Shown piece after piece: positions 26,938 to 35,569 of a stretch of 58,342 nucleotides of DNA (its first letter is position 1; each line of letters opens with the position of its first letter). Both the position numbers and the translations under genes were made by a program. This DNA comes from Halanaerobiales bacterium (GTDB lineage Bacteria; Bacillota; Halanaerobiia; Halanaerobiales; DTU029). Location: the NCBI GenBank assembly GCA_025451675.1, contig JANWJZ010000056.1:1-58342 (forward strand). Reading direction: 5' to 3'. The notes beneath the pieces were generated by a model. It saw only the letters and a list, made by a program, of their open reading frames with translations, searched no databases and was not told the origin of the DNA.

Positions 26938-27249
26938 CAGAATGAGTTCACCACCTTTTTAGTTTTTGTACAGGCTAAATACTTATCTTTAGTATGTACT
27001 AAAAGCCAGGGTAATATTAAATGGAATAAATTATGCAAAAAGTAATCGAAAACCTACACAGCAAGAAAATGACAGAACTTTCTTTTGCACAGGGGAATGA
27101 GTTTCTATATAATTATATTCGTAATCATATATTTACTATAATACTAATATATTACTTTTATAATTTATACCAATTTTTATTCTCTTTTATCTTTTATATT
27201 TATATCTTTGTCTCAATATTATTTTTATAATCTAAGGGAGGTCTATATA
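26938..27249. other. AT-rich intergenic region with a 16-bp palindrome
   Basis: A 312-bp stretch between a divergent small gene and the LysM-SleB gene. It contains a perfect palindrome, TTTAGTATGTACTAAA, at 26988-27003, which could be a regulator site. The rest is very AT-rich. An open frame at 27033-27230 has no ribosome-binding site and encodes an aromatic-rich low-complexity stretch; it is not taken as a gene. No clear SigA promoter was seen. Confidence 0.5.
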
Positions 27250-28302
27250 GTGTCAAAAAAGTATTCATTTTTATTACTTATCTTAGTAATGCTCTTATCT
27301 GTGGTTGTATCTGGACAAACAGTAGATAGAGAACTTTCTCTGGAAGAAGCCAGCAGGATATTGTCTGATTTTCTGGCTGGCAGGAATAATTCTGAAACAA
27401 TTGAGCCTCAGACAGTTGATTCGCTGATTGAAATTGTAGGTTTTGTTAGTCCGGCCAATACAACCTTGTATTATGTACAGCCTGGAGATACCCTATATAA
27501 GATAGCCAGGAACTATAATACAACAGTTGATCAGATTAAAAGGGATAATAATCTCTATTCTGATTACCTTTATGTCGGCCAGAGGCTCCATATCAATAAT
27601 AATACCAGCAATGTAATCTATTATGTAAAGGCAGGAGATACACTCTATAAATTGGCCGAAAGGTATGGTACTACTGTAAGAGAGATAAGGCAATTAAATA
27701 ATCTATATTCTGATTATCTGTATATAGGACAAAGTTTAATAATCCCTGTAAAAAATGTGCAAAGGCAATTTACTTATTATGTACAGCCTGGCGATACCCT
27801 CTATAAGATTGCCAGCCGTTATGGAACCACTGTGCAGAGTATCCGGGCCAGTAATAATTTATACACAGATTACCTATATGTAGGGCAGAGGCTTTTCATT
27901 AACCTGGATGCCCGGAGTGAAGGTTATCAGGGTAAAAGGTTAAGTGTCACTGAGGAGGAATTGGAACTCCTGGCCAGGGCAGTATATTCAGAAGCCAGGG
28001 GAGAGATCTATGAGGGACAGGTAGCAGTAGCTGCTGTTATCATCAACAGGGTTTTGCATCCCCTTTTTCCGAACACTATTAGGGAAGTAATCTTCCAACC
28101 TTGGCAGTTTACAGCAGTCCACGATGGGCAGTTCTGGCTCCAGCCAAATCAGAGGGCTTACCAGGCGGCAAAGGATGCCCTGGACGGATGGGATCCTACC
28201 TATGGTGCCATCTACTACTATAACCCCAGGACTGCCACTTCCAGCTGGGTCTTTTACCGCCAGGTAGTCGTGAAAATCGGCCAGCATTATTTTGCAATTT
28301 AG
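27250..28302 (+). CDS. Secreted LysM-repeat cell wall hydrolase (SleB-type)
   Basis: 350 residues: a signal peptide (residues 1-22, cleavage after VSG), a short linker, three LysM peptidoglycan-binding repeats (about 74-116, 124-166, 176-218; each with PGDTLYK or AGDTLYK and a YVGQ/YIGQ motif), and a C-terminal SleB/hydrolase_2 domain (about 240-350) with the catalytic-region ARAVYSEARGE and typical INRVLHP. SleB-type enzymes are lytic transglycosylases of spore cortex; this one uses LysM in place of the usual PG_binding_1 domain. Start GTG 27250 follows GGGAGG. It lies 25 bp before a LysM-subtilase gene. Confidence 0.88.
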   Translation: MSKKYSFLLLILVMLLSVVVSGQTVDRELSLEEASRILSDFLAGRNNSETIEPQTVDSLIEIVGFVSPANTTLYYVQPGDTLYKIARNYNTTVDQIKRDNNLYSDYLYVGQRLHINNNTSNVIYYVKAGDTLYKLAERYGTTVREIRQLNNLYSDYLYIGQSLIIPVKNVQRQFTYYVQPGDTLYKIASRYGTTVQSIRASNNLYTDYLYVGQRLFINLDARSEGYQGKRLSVTEEELELLARAVYSEARGEIYEGQVAVAAVIINRVLHPLFPNTIREVIFQPWQFTAVHDGQFWLQPNQRAYQAAKDALDGWDPTYGAIYYYNPRTATSSWVFYRQVVVKIGQHYFAI

Positions 28303-28327
28303 CTTAAGCTTATAGGAGGCAAACAAA

Positions 28328-30376
28328 TTGAAAAATAAATTTCTCTTTTGTTTATCATGTCTATTAATATTAATGTCATTAATAAACCCGGTGATCAAGG
28401 CAGATAGCGGAAGGGTCATTATTGACCTTTCCGGGAATAATGAATTCAAATTGAAAGCCTATCATTATATCAATTATACTATCCAGTCAGGGGATACCCT
28501 GTATAAATTGGCGTTGAAATATGGGACCAGTATTGAGGCTCTCATGACTTTGAACAATATTAAATCCCATTTAATATATCCCGGACAGCAGATAAAAATA
28601 CCCTCTTCCGGTAATGACAGAATCATCTATACTGTAAAAGCAGGAGACAGCCTGTACTTTATCTCTTTAAGATATAATGTAAGCATTGACAGTATAAAAA
28701 AGGCCAATAACTTAAAATCAGATCTTATTTATGTAGGGCAGCAGTTAATCATACCCCTGCCAGGTGATTTTTCAGAGGAAAATAATGGCCGAGAGGAAGG
28801 CTCCTATAGAACCATCCAGGGCAAAGTCAGCTTTAACAATAAAAGCTGGAATACCGCTATTTCTTCCCAGGAAACGGAACTGGAAGAGCTGATTTTCCCC
28901 CTTTCTGAACCTGTGAATAAAAGGGATTTTGTGGAGAATGAAATTATTGTCAAATATAAAGCAATAATTAATAGTCAGGCTCTGGATGAATTTGAAGAGG
29001 AAGAAAAGCTGTTGAGCATCAGTTCAGTGAGTGGGCCGGCAGGTAAGATTGTAAAATATCAGATACCGGAGGGAGTAGACCCACAGGAGCTGGCAGCAGA
29101 ATATAGGGAGAAGGAAGAAGTCCTCTGGGCAGAACCAAATTATATATACTATCCCACTGCAATACCCCAGGACCAGTATTACAACAGTTACCAGTGGGGA
29201 ATGGTCAATATAAACATGGAGGCAGCATGGGATATCAGTAAGGGTGATGATTCTGTTATTGTAGCTGTGCTGGATACAGGTATCATCCCAAATCATCCGG
29301 ATTTAAAGGCCCGGCTTCTGCCAGGAGTTGACTTTGTCGGGGGAAGGAAATCCTCTTCCACAAAGTCATATATAATTACTGATAATGACCCGACTGATGA
29401 AACCCCTTATGAACAGGGGGGCAGCCATGGAACCCATGTAGCGGGAATTATTGGTGCTGTTACAAATAATCAAATAGGTGTGGCCGGGATAAACTGGCAG
29501 GTTAAAATCCTGCCTATAAGGGCCCTTACCCGTTCAGGAGGAACCAGCTGGGATATCGCCGAAGGTATATATTATGCCATTGACCAGGATGCTGATATAA
29601 TCAATATGAGTTTTGGCAGCAACTATGATAGTTATTATCAGCGGGAGGCCATCAGGGATGCTGTAGCCAGTGGTATAACCATTATTGCTGCTACCGGGAA
29701 TGAAAACTCCACTGTCTATTATCCTGCAGCCTATCCGGAGACCATTGCAGTAGGATCTGTGGGAAGAGATAATAAAAAAGCAGCTTATTCCAATTATGGC
29801 CCGGAGGTTGATATAGTGGCTCCGGGAGGAGGATATGGTGAGGCTATTATGAGTACATGGGGTTATTATGATAAAGGAAATCTAATCGCCAATTATGCCG
29901 GGATGATAGGCACATCCATGGCTACACCCCATGTCAGCGGGGTGGCAGCACTATTGAAAGCCAGCGGTGTAAATGATCCGGAAGAGATCAGGAGCCGCCT
30001 CATCAATACTGCCAGGGACCTGGGGACAGGGGGTAAGGACGATTTTTATGGTTTTGGCCTCCTGGATGCCTATGGAGCATTATTGAATAGGAAGATCGAA
30101 AGACCCTATGTTTTTGCAGCAGTAAAAACGGCTAATGTAATCAGGGCAAAGAGCGGGATTTCATTAGCAGCAACGGACCATACTTTTCGTTTAAATGAAG
30201 TAGCTGAAGGTGCAGAATATATTATTGCCTGGTTTGATAGTAACAACAATCAAATGATTGATGGTGGAGATTATTATGGTGAATTAAAATATGATAATAG
30301 TTTAGATAATATTACTATTACGCTTTCCTATCTACCCATGAATTCCCTTTCGCCCTCATATCAGGTAATAAAATAG
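28328..30376 (+). CDS. Secreted LysM-repeat subtilisin-like serine protease (S8)
   Basis: 682 residues: signal peptide (about 1-25), two LysM repeats (about 48-92 and 99-143), a linker, a propeptide-like region (about 200-270, with NEIIVKYKA) and a subtilase domain. The catalytic triad is Asp316 (VAVLDTG), His367 (HGTHVAG) and Ser530 (GTSMATPHVSG), with oxyanion Asn458 (AATGNEN). A C-terminal tail of about 100 residues has a DSNNNQMIDGGDYYG segment like a calcium-binding loop. TTG start after GGAGG. It shares an operon with the LysM-SleB protein, so a wall- or spore-surface-bound protease is inferred. Confidence 0.88.
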   Translation: MKNKFLFCLSCLLILMSLINPVIKADSGRVIIDLSGNNEFKLKAYHYINYTIQSGDTLYKLALKYGTSIEALMTLNNIKSHLIYPGQQIKIPSSGNDRIIYTVKAGDSLYFISLRYNVSIDSIKKANNLKSDLIYVGQQLIIPLPGDFSEENNGREEGSYRTIQGKVSFNNKSWNTAISSQETELEELIFPLSEPVNKRDFVENEIIVKYKAIINSQALDEFEEEEKLLSISSVSGPAGKIVKYQIPEGVDPQELAAEYREKEEVLWAEPNYIYYPTAIPQDQYYNSYQWGMVNINMEAAWDISKGDDSVIVAVLDTGIIPNHPDLKARLLPGVDFVGGRKSSSTKSYIITDNDPTDETPYEQGGSHGTHVAGIIGAVTNNQIGVAGINWQVKILPIRALTRSGGTSWDIAEGIYYAIDQDADIINMSFGSNYDSYYQREAIRDAVASGITIIAATGNENSTVYYPAAYPETIAVGSVGRDNKKAAYSNYGPEVDIVAPGGGYGEAIMSTWGYYDKGNLIANYAGMIGTSMATPHVSGVAALLKASGVNDPEEIRSRLINTARDLGTGGKDDFYGFGLLDAYGALLNRKIERPYVFAAVKTANVIRAKSGISLAATDHTFRLNEVAEGAEYIIAWFDSNNNQMIDGGDYYGELKYDNSLDNITITLSYLPMNSLSPSYQVIK

Positions 30377-30409
30377 ATTAATAAAAAGTTAATTTTTGCA
30401 TTGCTGGAC

Positions 30410-30438
30410 TTGATTTTACTCTGGCGTTGTACTATAAT
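30410..30438 (+). promoter_or_regulatory. SigA-type promoter for the ParB-like gene
   Basis: TTGATT at 30410-30415, 17-bp spacer, TATAAT at 30433-30438. The transcript would carry a leader of about 80 nt with a direct repeat AGAAGGGATC at about 30453-30475. Confidence 0.75.
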
Positions 30439-30524
30439 GAAAGTGGGTAATAAGAAGGGATCCAGAGAAGGGATCTATTATAAGCCACCTATAAGAATAT
30501 AAGCATGAATAAGGGGTGATAAGG

Positions 30525-30881
30525 TTGTTAAGTGTATTGCCATTTTTCAGGAAACCCAGGTATAAGAGTTTCGCTGAGCAGGTAAATGGCCGTAAGCTTA
30601 TCTCCAGAAGCTATAAGGGAACCAGACCTATCGATGTCAACAAGATAGTTGGTAGTGTAGGCCGCTGCCATAGCGGACAGAGCGAATGTATCGATAAGAG
30701 TTCCCAGAGATATAAGAATATCAAAAAAGCTCTGGAGAACCTACAGGTTTTACCTGCCATTAAGGTCTATGTCGTTGACAATGAATACTATATTGTCGAT
30801 GGACATCACCGGGTAGAAGCAAGTAAAGAACTTGGTATGGAATTCCTTGATGCAGAAATAATTGAATTCAAATATCACTAA
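30525..30881 (+). CDS. Small ParB/sulfiredoxin-fold protein
   Basis: 118 residues. The C-terminal two-thirds match a ParB N-terminal-like domain: a VLPAIKVYVVDNEYYIVDGHHRVEASKELG segment, where the xGHHRxEAxK box is the family nucleotide-binding motif. There is no helix-turn-helix or dimer domain, so it is not a chromosome-partition ParB. Function is unknown; stand-alone members can be nucleases or nucleotide-binding proteins. TTG 30525 is preferred since AGGGGTGAT at 30512-30520 gives good spacing; GTG 30516 lies within that site. It is monocistronic with its own promoter and terminator. Confidence 0.72.
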   Translation: MLSVLPFFRKPRYKSFAEQVNGRKLISRSYKGTRPIDVNKIVGSVGRCHSGQSECIDKSSQRYKNIKKALENLQVLPAIKVYVVDNEYYIVDGHHRVEASKELGMEFLDAEIIEFKYH

Positions 30882-30896
30882 AAAATAAGCATTTAC

Positions 30897-30928
30897 AAAA
30901 AACTGTCTCTTTTTGAGACAGTTTTTTA
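30897..30928 (+). terminator. Terminator of the ParB-like gene
   Basis: A stem of 12 bp (about 30897-30909 with 30915-30927), loop of T residues, and a six-T run. Confidence 0.88.
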
Positions 30929-31053
30929 TTTTACCGGTAATATTTTAATAAATTTAAAAAAATATAGATAAAAAATTTAGTATTAAAGGAAGGAATTGTT
31001 AAATATACAAAGAATAAATAGTAATTAAAAGAATTATATGGTAAGGTGATATT

Positions 31054-32661
31054 ATGAATTACAGGACACTAATGGATAATATTAATGTATTATTCTGGAA
31101 CCTTAAGGATGAATTTACAGTAACAATGGCGAACAGGACATTGGCCAATTTTTTTGGCAGGGAACAGCAGTTTTACAACATGAAAAATATGGACTGTAAT
31201 CATCTTACTTCCGGGGAAATAGAGCTTATATTTGCGGATAATCAGGCAGTTTTTCGCGAAAAGAAGAAGGTTTCTCTTGAAAAATGGATTAGTGACAGTA
31301 CCGGGAAACTGAAATTACTCTCCATTACCAAGACGCCTAAACTTAATAAAAATGGTGAGGTTGCAAGTGTTTTCTGTACTGCCATAGATATTACAGAAAA
31401 GGCCAGCCTTAAAAAGGCACTGGATATCACGATAGATAATCTCAGTGCCAGTGAGAAGTTTTTTAACTTAAATTTTCAGGAAGCCAGTAATGGTATCCTT
31501 TTGTCTGATAAAAATGGACGTATGATTCTTTTTAATGAGGCTCTCTGTGAAATACTACAATATCCAATGGAGGAATTAATTAAAATCAATTTATTTGACA
31601 TTACTCACCAGGAAGATTTACCTAAAAGCAAATATTTGAGGAATATGCTTGTTAACAACCGGATTAAAAAATTTAAAATGGAACAAAGGTTATTGACTGG
31701 AAATGGCAATTATATCTGGGTAAATATGTCCAGCAGGTTGGCCAATGGAGGGCATGCTGAATTTATTATTTCCTATATTGAAGACATTGGAGAGAGGAAA
31801 AGTGCGGAGGAGACTATAAAGGAGCAGCAGGCAGAGATTGAGAGTAAGAGGGTGGAACTGGAGTTTAACAAATTAAAAAACAAATTTTTTGCCAACCTGT
31901 CCCATGAATTCAGGACCCCTTTAAATTTGATTTTTGCCACATTACATTTGATGGAATCAAATCTGGACAGAAACAAAGAGCATGTTCCTTATGAAAAGAT
32001 GAAGTCATATATTAATATAATCAGGCAGAACAGTTACCGTTTATTGAGGTTGGTCCATAATCTGATAGATCTTACCAAGATGGATATAAATGACTATCAT
32101 CTAAACTTAAAGAAATGTGATATAGTAAGCCTGGTAAAGCAGATTATTGAACCAGTGAAATCTTATATGGAGGAAAACAATAGAGAGTTTATATACAATA
32201 ATCAGTTGGAAAAGAGGGAAATCATCTGTGACCCCGTTAATATAGAGAGGATAATCTTAAATCTCCTCTCCAATGCCATCAAATTCACCCGGGTAGGTGA
32301 CCAGATTATTTTGAGCCTCAGGGAAGAAAAGGAAGAGATTATTATTTCAGTAAGGGATACAGGGATTGGAATTAAAAAGGACAAGCTGGACCTGATTTTT
32401 GAGGAGTTCCGCCAGGTAGATGAATCTTTTTCAAGGGGGAGTGAGGGTACAGGCCTGGGCTTGCCCATAACAAAATATCTGGTTGAGCTGCATGGTGGAA
32501 CAATTACCGTAGAGAGCAAATACGGGGAAGGCAGTGAGTTTATAGTGAGGCTGCCGATAAAAAGGGATGATTCTGTTTTTACAGAAGAATCGCCTGCCGG
32601 GAAGATAGAAGATCTGACCAATAAGGTGGATATGGAGTTTTCTGATATTTATTGTGGTTAA
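31054..32661 (+). CDS. Cytoplasmic PAS-domain sensor histidine kinase, orphan
   Basis: 535 residues without membrane segments. Two PAS-like domains (about 1-115 and 130-250, the second with NGILLSDKNGRMILFNEALCEIL) are followed by a short coiled linker, a HisKA domain with the phospho-accepting His284 (LSHEFRTPL) and a HATPase domain with N (NLLSNAIKFT), G1 (DTGIGI) and G2 (GTGLGLP) boxes. No response regulator gene is adjacent. In spore formers, orphan soluble PAS kinases often feed the Spo0A phosphorelay; that role is possible here but is not shown by the sequence. Confidence 0.88.
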   Translation: MNYRTLMDNINVLFWNLKDEFTVTMANRTLANFFGREQQFYNMKNMDCNHLTSGEIELIFADNQAVFREKKKVSLEKWISDSTGKLKLLSITKTPKLNKNGEVASVFCTAIDITEKASLKKALDITIDNLSASEKFFNLNFQEASNGILLSDKNGRMILFNEALCEILQYPMEELIKINLFDITHQEDLPKSKYLRNMLVNNRIKKFKMEQRLLTGNGNYIWVNMSSRLANGGHAEFIISYIEDIGERKSAEETIKEQQAEIESKRVELEFNKLKNKFFANLSHEFRTPLNLIFATLHLMESNLDRNKEHVPYEKMKSYINIIRQNSYRLLRLVHNLIDLTKMDINDYHLNLKKCDIVSLVKQIIEPVKSYMEENNREFIYNNQLEKREIICDPVNIERIILNLLSNAIKFTRVGDQIILSLREEKEEIIISVRDTGIGIKKDKLDLIFEEFRQVDESFSRGSEGTGLGLPITKYLVELHGGTITVESKYGEGSEFIVRLPIKRDDSVFTEESPAGKIEDLTNKVDMEFSDIYCG

Positions 32662-32700
32662 TTGTTTGTTTAATATTTTAATATAATAGCGCTGCTTAAA

Positions 32701-32738
32701 ATACACTTATCCTCCGTGAAAGTGTATCTTTTTTTTTT
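32701..32738 (+). terminator. Terminator of the histidine kinase gene
   Basis: An 8-bp stem (32701-32708 with 32720-32727) followed by a ten-T run interrupted only by one C. Confidence 0.82.
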
Positions 32739-32796
32739 AATAGATAAAACTATAAATGGATAAGGATTTATTATAATAGCTTAAGGAATGTATGCT

Positions 32797-34671
32797 ATGG
32801 CGGAACCTGAATATCCGTATTATGACGGTGAACTGGGTATAATTTATTCCAGGGAAAAATGCAGTTTCAGGATCTGGGCTCCTACAGCCAGTGCTATAAA
32901 GCTGCTTCTATATGAGAGGGAAATGGATCAAAAGCCTGCCCACATACAGGAATTACAAAAAGATATAAAGGGTACCTGGTACACAGAAATTACCGGAGAT
33001 CTGGCCGGAATCTACCATATCTATCAGATACATATAGGAGATGAAATAAATCATGTAATTGATCCCTATACAAGGGCGGTAGGGACAAATAGCAAACTGG
33101 GCCTCATCGTCGATCTGGCCAGGACCAATCCTCCTGGCTGGGAGGAGGATCAGCGGGTGAAGCTGGCCAGGCCGCAGGATGCTATTATCTATGAGACCCA
33201 TATCCGGGATTTTACCTCTTCGGCTGATTCCGGTATCTTTTATAAAAACAAATACCTGGCCTTTACAGAAAGGGGAACCGTGAATAAGGATGGTTTAAAA
33301 ACCGGTATAGATCATCTGAAGGAACTGGGCATAACCCATATTCACCTGTTGCCGGTTTTCGATTTTGCTACAGTGGATGACCTGGCAGAAGGTGATTACA
33401 ATTGGGGCTATGATCCTTATTACTACAATGTGCCGGAAGGCTCCTATGCAACCAATCCCGCAGATGAGAGCAGAATACGGGAATTCAAGGAAATGGTTAT
33501 GAGCCTCCATGATAAAGGGATAGGGATAATCATGGATGTTGTCTATAACCACACCTATTATACAGAGGATTCGCCCTTTAATAAAATAGTGCCCGGTTAT
33601 TATTATCGAAAGGACCGCTATGGAAACTTTTCCAATGGGTCCGGAACCGGTAATGAAATAGCTTCGGAAAGGCCAATGGTCAGGAAATTCATTCTTGATT
33701 CTGTACGTTACTGGGCAGAGGAATATCATATCGATGGTTTCAGATTTGATTTAATGGCTTTACTTGACCGGAAGACTATGGCCGAAGTGGAAAGGGTCCT
33801 GCATGGGCTGGATTCCTCCATATTGATCTATGGTGAACCCTGGACTGGCGGTATATCCCCGCTGGATCCCCGGGAACAGATGCTGAAAGGCAGGCAGAGA
33901 GGGATGCGGATAGCAGTTTTTAATGATCATTTCAGGAATGCCATCAAGGGGGATAATGATGGCAGCGGAAGGGGATTTGTCTCCGGGGCTGCCGGCCAGG
34001 TTCTCAATATAAAGAGAGGGATAGTGGGGGGAATAGATTATAGTGAGGAGATTAGGGATTTTGCCTCTGAACCCTGGGAAACGATTAATTATGTCTCCTC
34101 CCATGATAACTTAACCCTCTGGGATAAATTGATCAGGTCTAACCCTGAAGATAGTGAAAAGGCGAGAGTAAAGATGGACCGGTTGGCCCATGGTATCATA
34201 CTTACAGCCCAGGGTATCCCTTTTATCCACGGCGGAGAAGAATTGCTGAGAAGTAAATACGGTAACCATAATAGTTATAATGCCGGTGATGAGGTCAATC
34301 AGTACAAATGGGAAAGGAAAACTATTTATTATAGTACCTTTGCCTATTATAGGGGTTTGATTAAGCTCAGAAAGGAACATCCGGCTTTCAGGCTTAAAAA
34401 TGCAGAGGAAATCAGGAGACACCTGAAATTTCTGGCTGCTCCTGAAAATACAGTGGGTTTTTACCTGGGAGAACACGCCAATGATGATCCCTGGAGGTGG
34501 ATTGTGGTCTTATTTAACCCGGAACGGAAGAAACAGATATTTAAACTCCCCTTTTCCGGTTCATGGCGGGTAGTTGTGGACGAGAATAAGGCCGGTACTG
34601 ATACCTTATATTTTATTAATCAAGAGTACGTAGAACTGGCACCTATCAGCATGATGGTATTATACCAGTAA
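32797..34671 (+). CDS. pulA: Type I pullulanase (GH13), intracellular
   Basis: 624 residues without signal peptide. An N-terminal CBM48-like domain (FRIWAPTASAIKLLLY) precedes the GH13 barrel. The type I pullulanase signature YNWGYDP is at residues 201-207. Catalytic residues: nucleophile Asp318 (DGFRFDLM), acid/base Glu347 (IYGEPWTGG) and Asp437 (SSHDNLT). It cleaves alpha-1,6 branch links of pullulan, glycogen or imported limit dextrins. ATG 32797 is chosen since AAGGA lies about 9 nt upstream; ATG 32788 is too near that site. No terminator follows before the next gene, so read-through into the coiled-coil gene is likely. Confidence 0.93.
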   Translation: MAEPEYPYYDGELGIIYSREKCSFRIWAPTASAIKLLLYEREMDQKPAHIQELQKDIKGTWYTEITGDLAGIYHIYQIHIGDEINHVIDPYTRAVGTNSKLGLIVDLARTNPPGWEEDQRVKLARPQDAIIYETHIRDFTSSADSGIFYKNKYLAFTERGTVNKDGLKTGIDHLKELGITHIHLLPVFDFATVDDLAEGDYNWGYDPYYYNVPEGSYATNPADESRIREFKEMVMSLHDKGIGIIMDVVYNHTYYTEDSPFNKIVPGYYYRKDRYGNFSNGSGTGNEIASERPMVRKFILDSVRYWAEEYHIDGFRFDLMALLDRKTMAEVERVLHGLDSSILIYGEPWTGGISPLDPREQMLKGRQRGMRIAVFNDHFRNAIKGDNDGSGRGFVSGAAGQVLNIKRGIVGGIDYSEEIRDFASEPWETINYVSSHDNLTLWDKLIRSNPEDSEKARVKMDRLAHGIILTAQGIPFIHGGEELLRSKYGNHNSYNAGDEVNQYKWERKTIYYSTFAYYRGLIKLRKEHPAFRLKNAEEIRRHLKFLAAPENTVGFYLGEHANDDPWRWIVVLFNPERKKQIFKLPFSGSWRVVVDENKAGTDTLYFINQEYVELAPISMMVLYQ

Positions 34672-34686
34672 TATACGCATATACAG

Positions 34687-34755
34687 CCTCCTTTCAGTCA
34701 ACATCTATATAATATTTGCATAAGATGATATATACTGACTGGAACTGAAAGGAGG
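34687..34755 (+). repeat. 12-bp perfect inverted repeat covering the ribosome-binding site of the next gene
   Basis: CCTCCTTTCAGT at 34687-34698 is the exact reverse complement of ACTGAAAGGAGG at 34744-34755. The right arm is the Shine-Dalgarno of the gene that starts at 34759. If transcribed from upstream, the RNA could fold so that the ribosome-binding site is fully paired. There is no T tract, so it does not look like a terminator. Confidence 0.8.
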
Positions 34756-34758
34756 AAA

Positions 34759-35349
34759 ATGGTGACCTTATTTCAATATATTATCAGGATATTAATGAGT
34801 AATTCTGACACGGTATTTGCCGCACTGGTAATGAGTGTCTTTGGATATATAGGCTGGCTTCTATGGAAATTAAATAATAATTTTAAGGACTTTCTTGATA
34901 TATGGGAGAAACATCAGGAAAATCTGGAGTCAATCAGGACAAAGATGGAAAAGATAGATGAAGAAGTGCATAAAAAATTAATAAATCAGGTGGATTCAAA
35001 TACCAGGGAACTGGATAAACTTTTACTGGTACTGAATGATAGCAATAATGAGATAGAAAGAATGCGTAGTGAAATAATTGCAGAATTAAAAGAATCCAGT
35101 AACGAACTGAAAGATATAATCATGATTATATTGAATAAGCGGGACAGAAGTATCAGGGAAAAAGAAGCAGAAAGAGTTCAGGAAGATAAAGGAACCATGG
35201 ATACTATAGAATCTATAGAAACTGAATGGAACAAAGACTTACTGCCTGAAGCGAGTAAAACAGCATTGCAAAGGGATAAGGGGCAAAAGATAGAAACAAA
35301 TTATCAGGAGGTCTTATTAATTGACGAAAAAGAGGAAGAAAACAGATGA
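34759..35349 (+). CDS. Hypothetical membrane-anchored coiled-coil protein
   Basis: 196 residues, not recognised. There is one N-terminal membrane segment (about residues 20-37, FAALVMSVFGYIGWLLW) followed by a long charged region with heptad-like spacing (about 38-135) predicted as coiled coil, then an acidic, glutamate-rich tail. The topology suggests a cytoplasmic coiled coil tethered to the membrane, similar in outline to DUF-type scaffolding or division proteins, but no family can be named. Its Shine-Dalgarno lies inside a 12-bp inverted repeat. The 3' end overlaps the following SASP gene by 29 bp, so the two are translationally linked. Confidence 0.65.
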   Translation: MVTLFQYIIRILMSNSDTVFAALVMSVFGYIGWLLWKLNNNFKDFLDIWEKHQENLESIRTKMEKIDEEVHKKLINQVDSNTRELDKLLLVLNDSNNEIERMRSEIIAELKESSNELKDIIMIILNKRDRSIREKEAERVQEDKGTMDTIESIETEWNKDLLPEASKTALQRDKGQKIETNYQEVLLIDEKEEENR

Positions 35350-35509
35350 TTTCACCCTTTTAAAGTTAAAACTGGAGGTAGTAGAAGAATTAGGCCTTGT
35401 AGAAAAGATTAAAAAGGTAGGCTGGGGTGGTTTAACTGCAGAAGAGACAGGTAAAATGGGAGGCCATATAACCCGTAAAATCCGGGCTATGGAGAAAGAA
35501 GAAGCTTGA
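35321..35509 (+). CDS. Divergent alpha/beta-type small acid-soluble spore protein
   Basis: 62 residues. It retains the SASP core: LEVVEELGL (protease-recognition-like segment) followed by the W-G-x-L-T motif (GWGGLTAEETGKMGGHITRKI). These proteins coat and protect spore DNA and are later cut by Gpr. It lacks the NPLA-type N-terminus seen in the two other SASPs of this window and begins with a lysine-rich stretch, so it is a divergent member. TTG start with CAGGAGG 9-10 nt upstream. It starts inside the upstream coiled-coil gene. Confidence 0.8.
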   Translation: MTKKRKKTDDFTLLKLKLEVVEELGLVEKIKKVGWGGLTAEETGKMGGHITRKIRAMEKEEA

Positions 35510-35534
35510 ATCTGGACATTTAATGAATTATAAT
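35506..35534 (+). promoter_or_regulatory. SigA-type promoter for the nadD operon
   Basis: TTGAAT at 35506-35511, 17-bp spacer, TATAAT at 35529-35534. The -35 element overlaps the SASP stop codon. The operon nadD-yqeK-LCP-rsfS follows. Confidence 0.75.
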
Positions 35535-35569
35535 AAAATATATGCATGTATTTCCTGGAGGATAAAGAT

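Noticed and set aside
27033-27230. 65-residue open frame before the LysM-SleB gene
   Set aside because: No ribosome-binding site, very AT-rich, and the product is a low-complexity Ile/Tyr/Phe stretch; it overlaps the expected promoter region.
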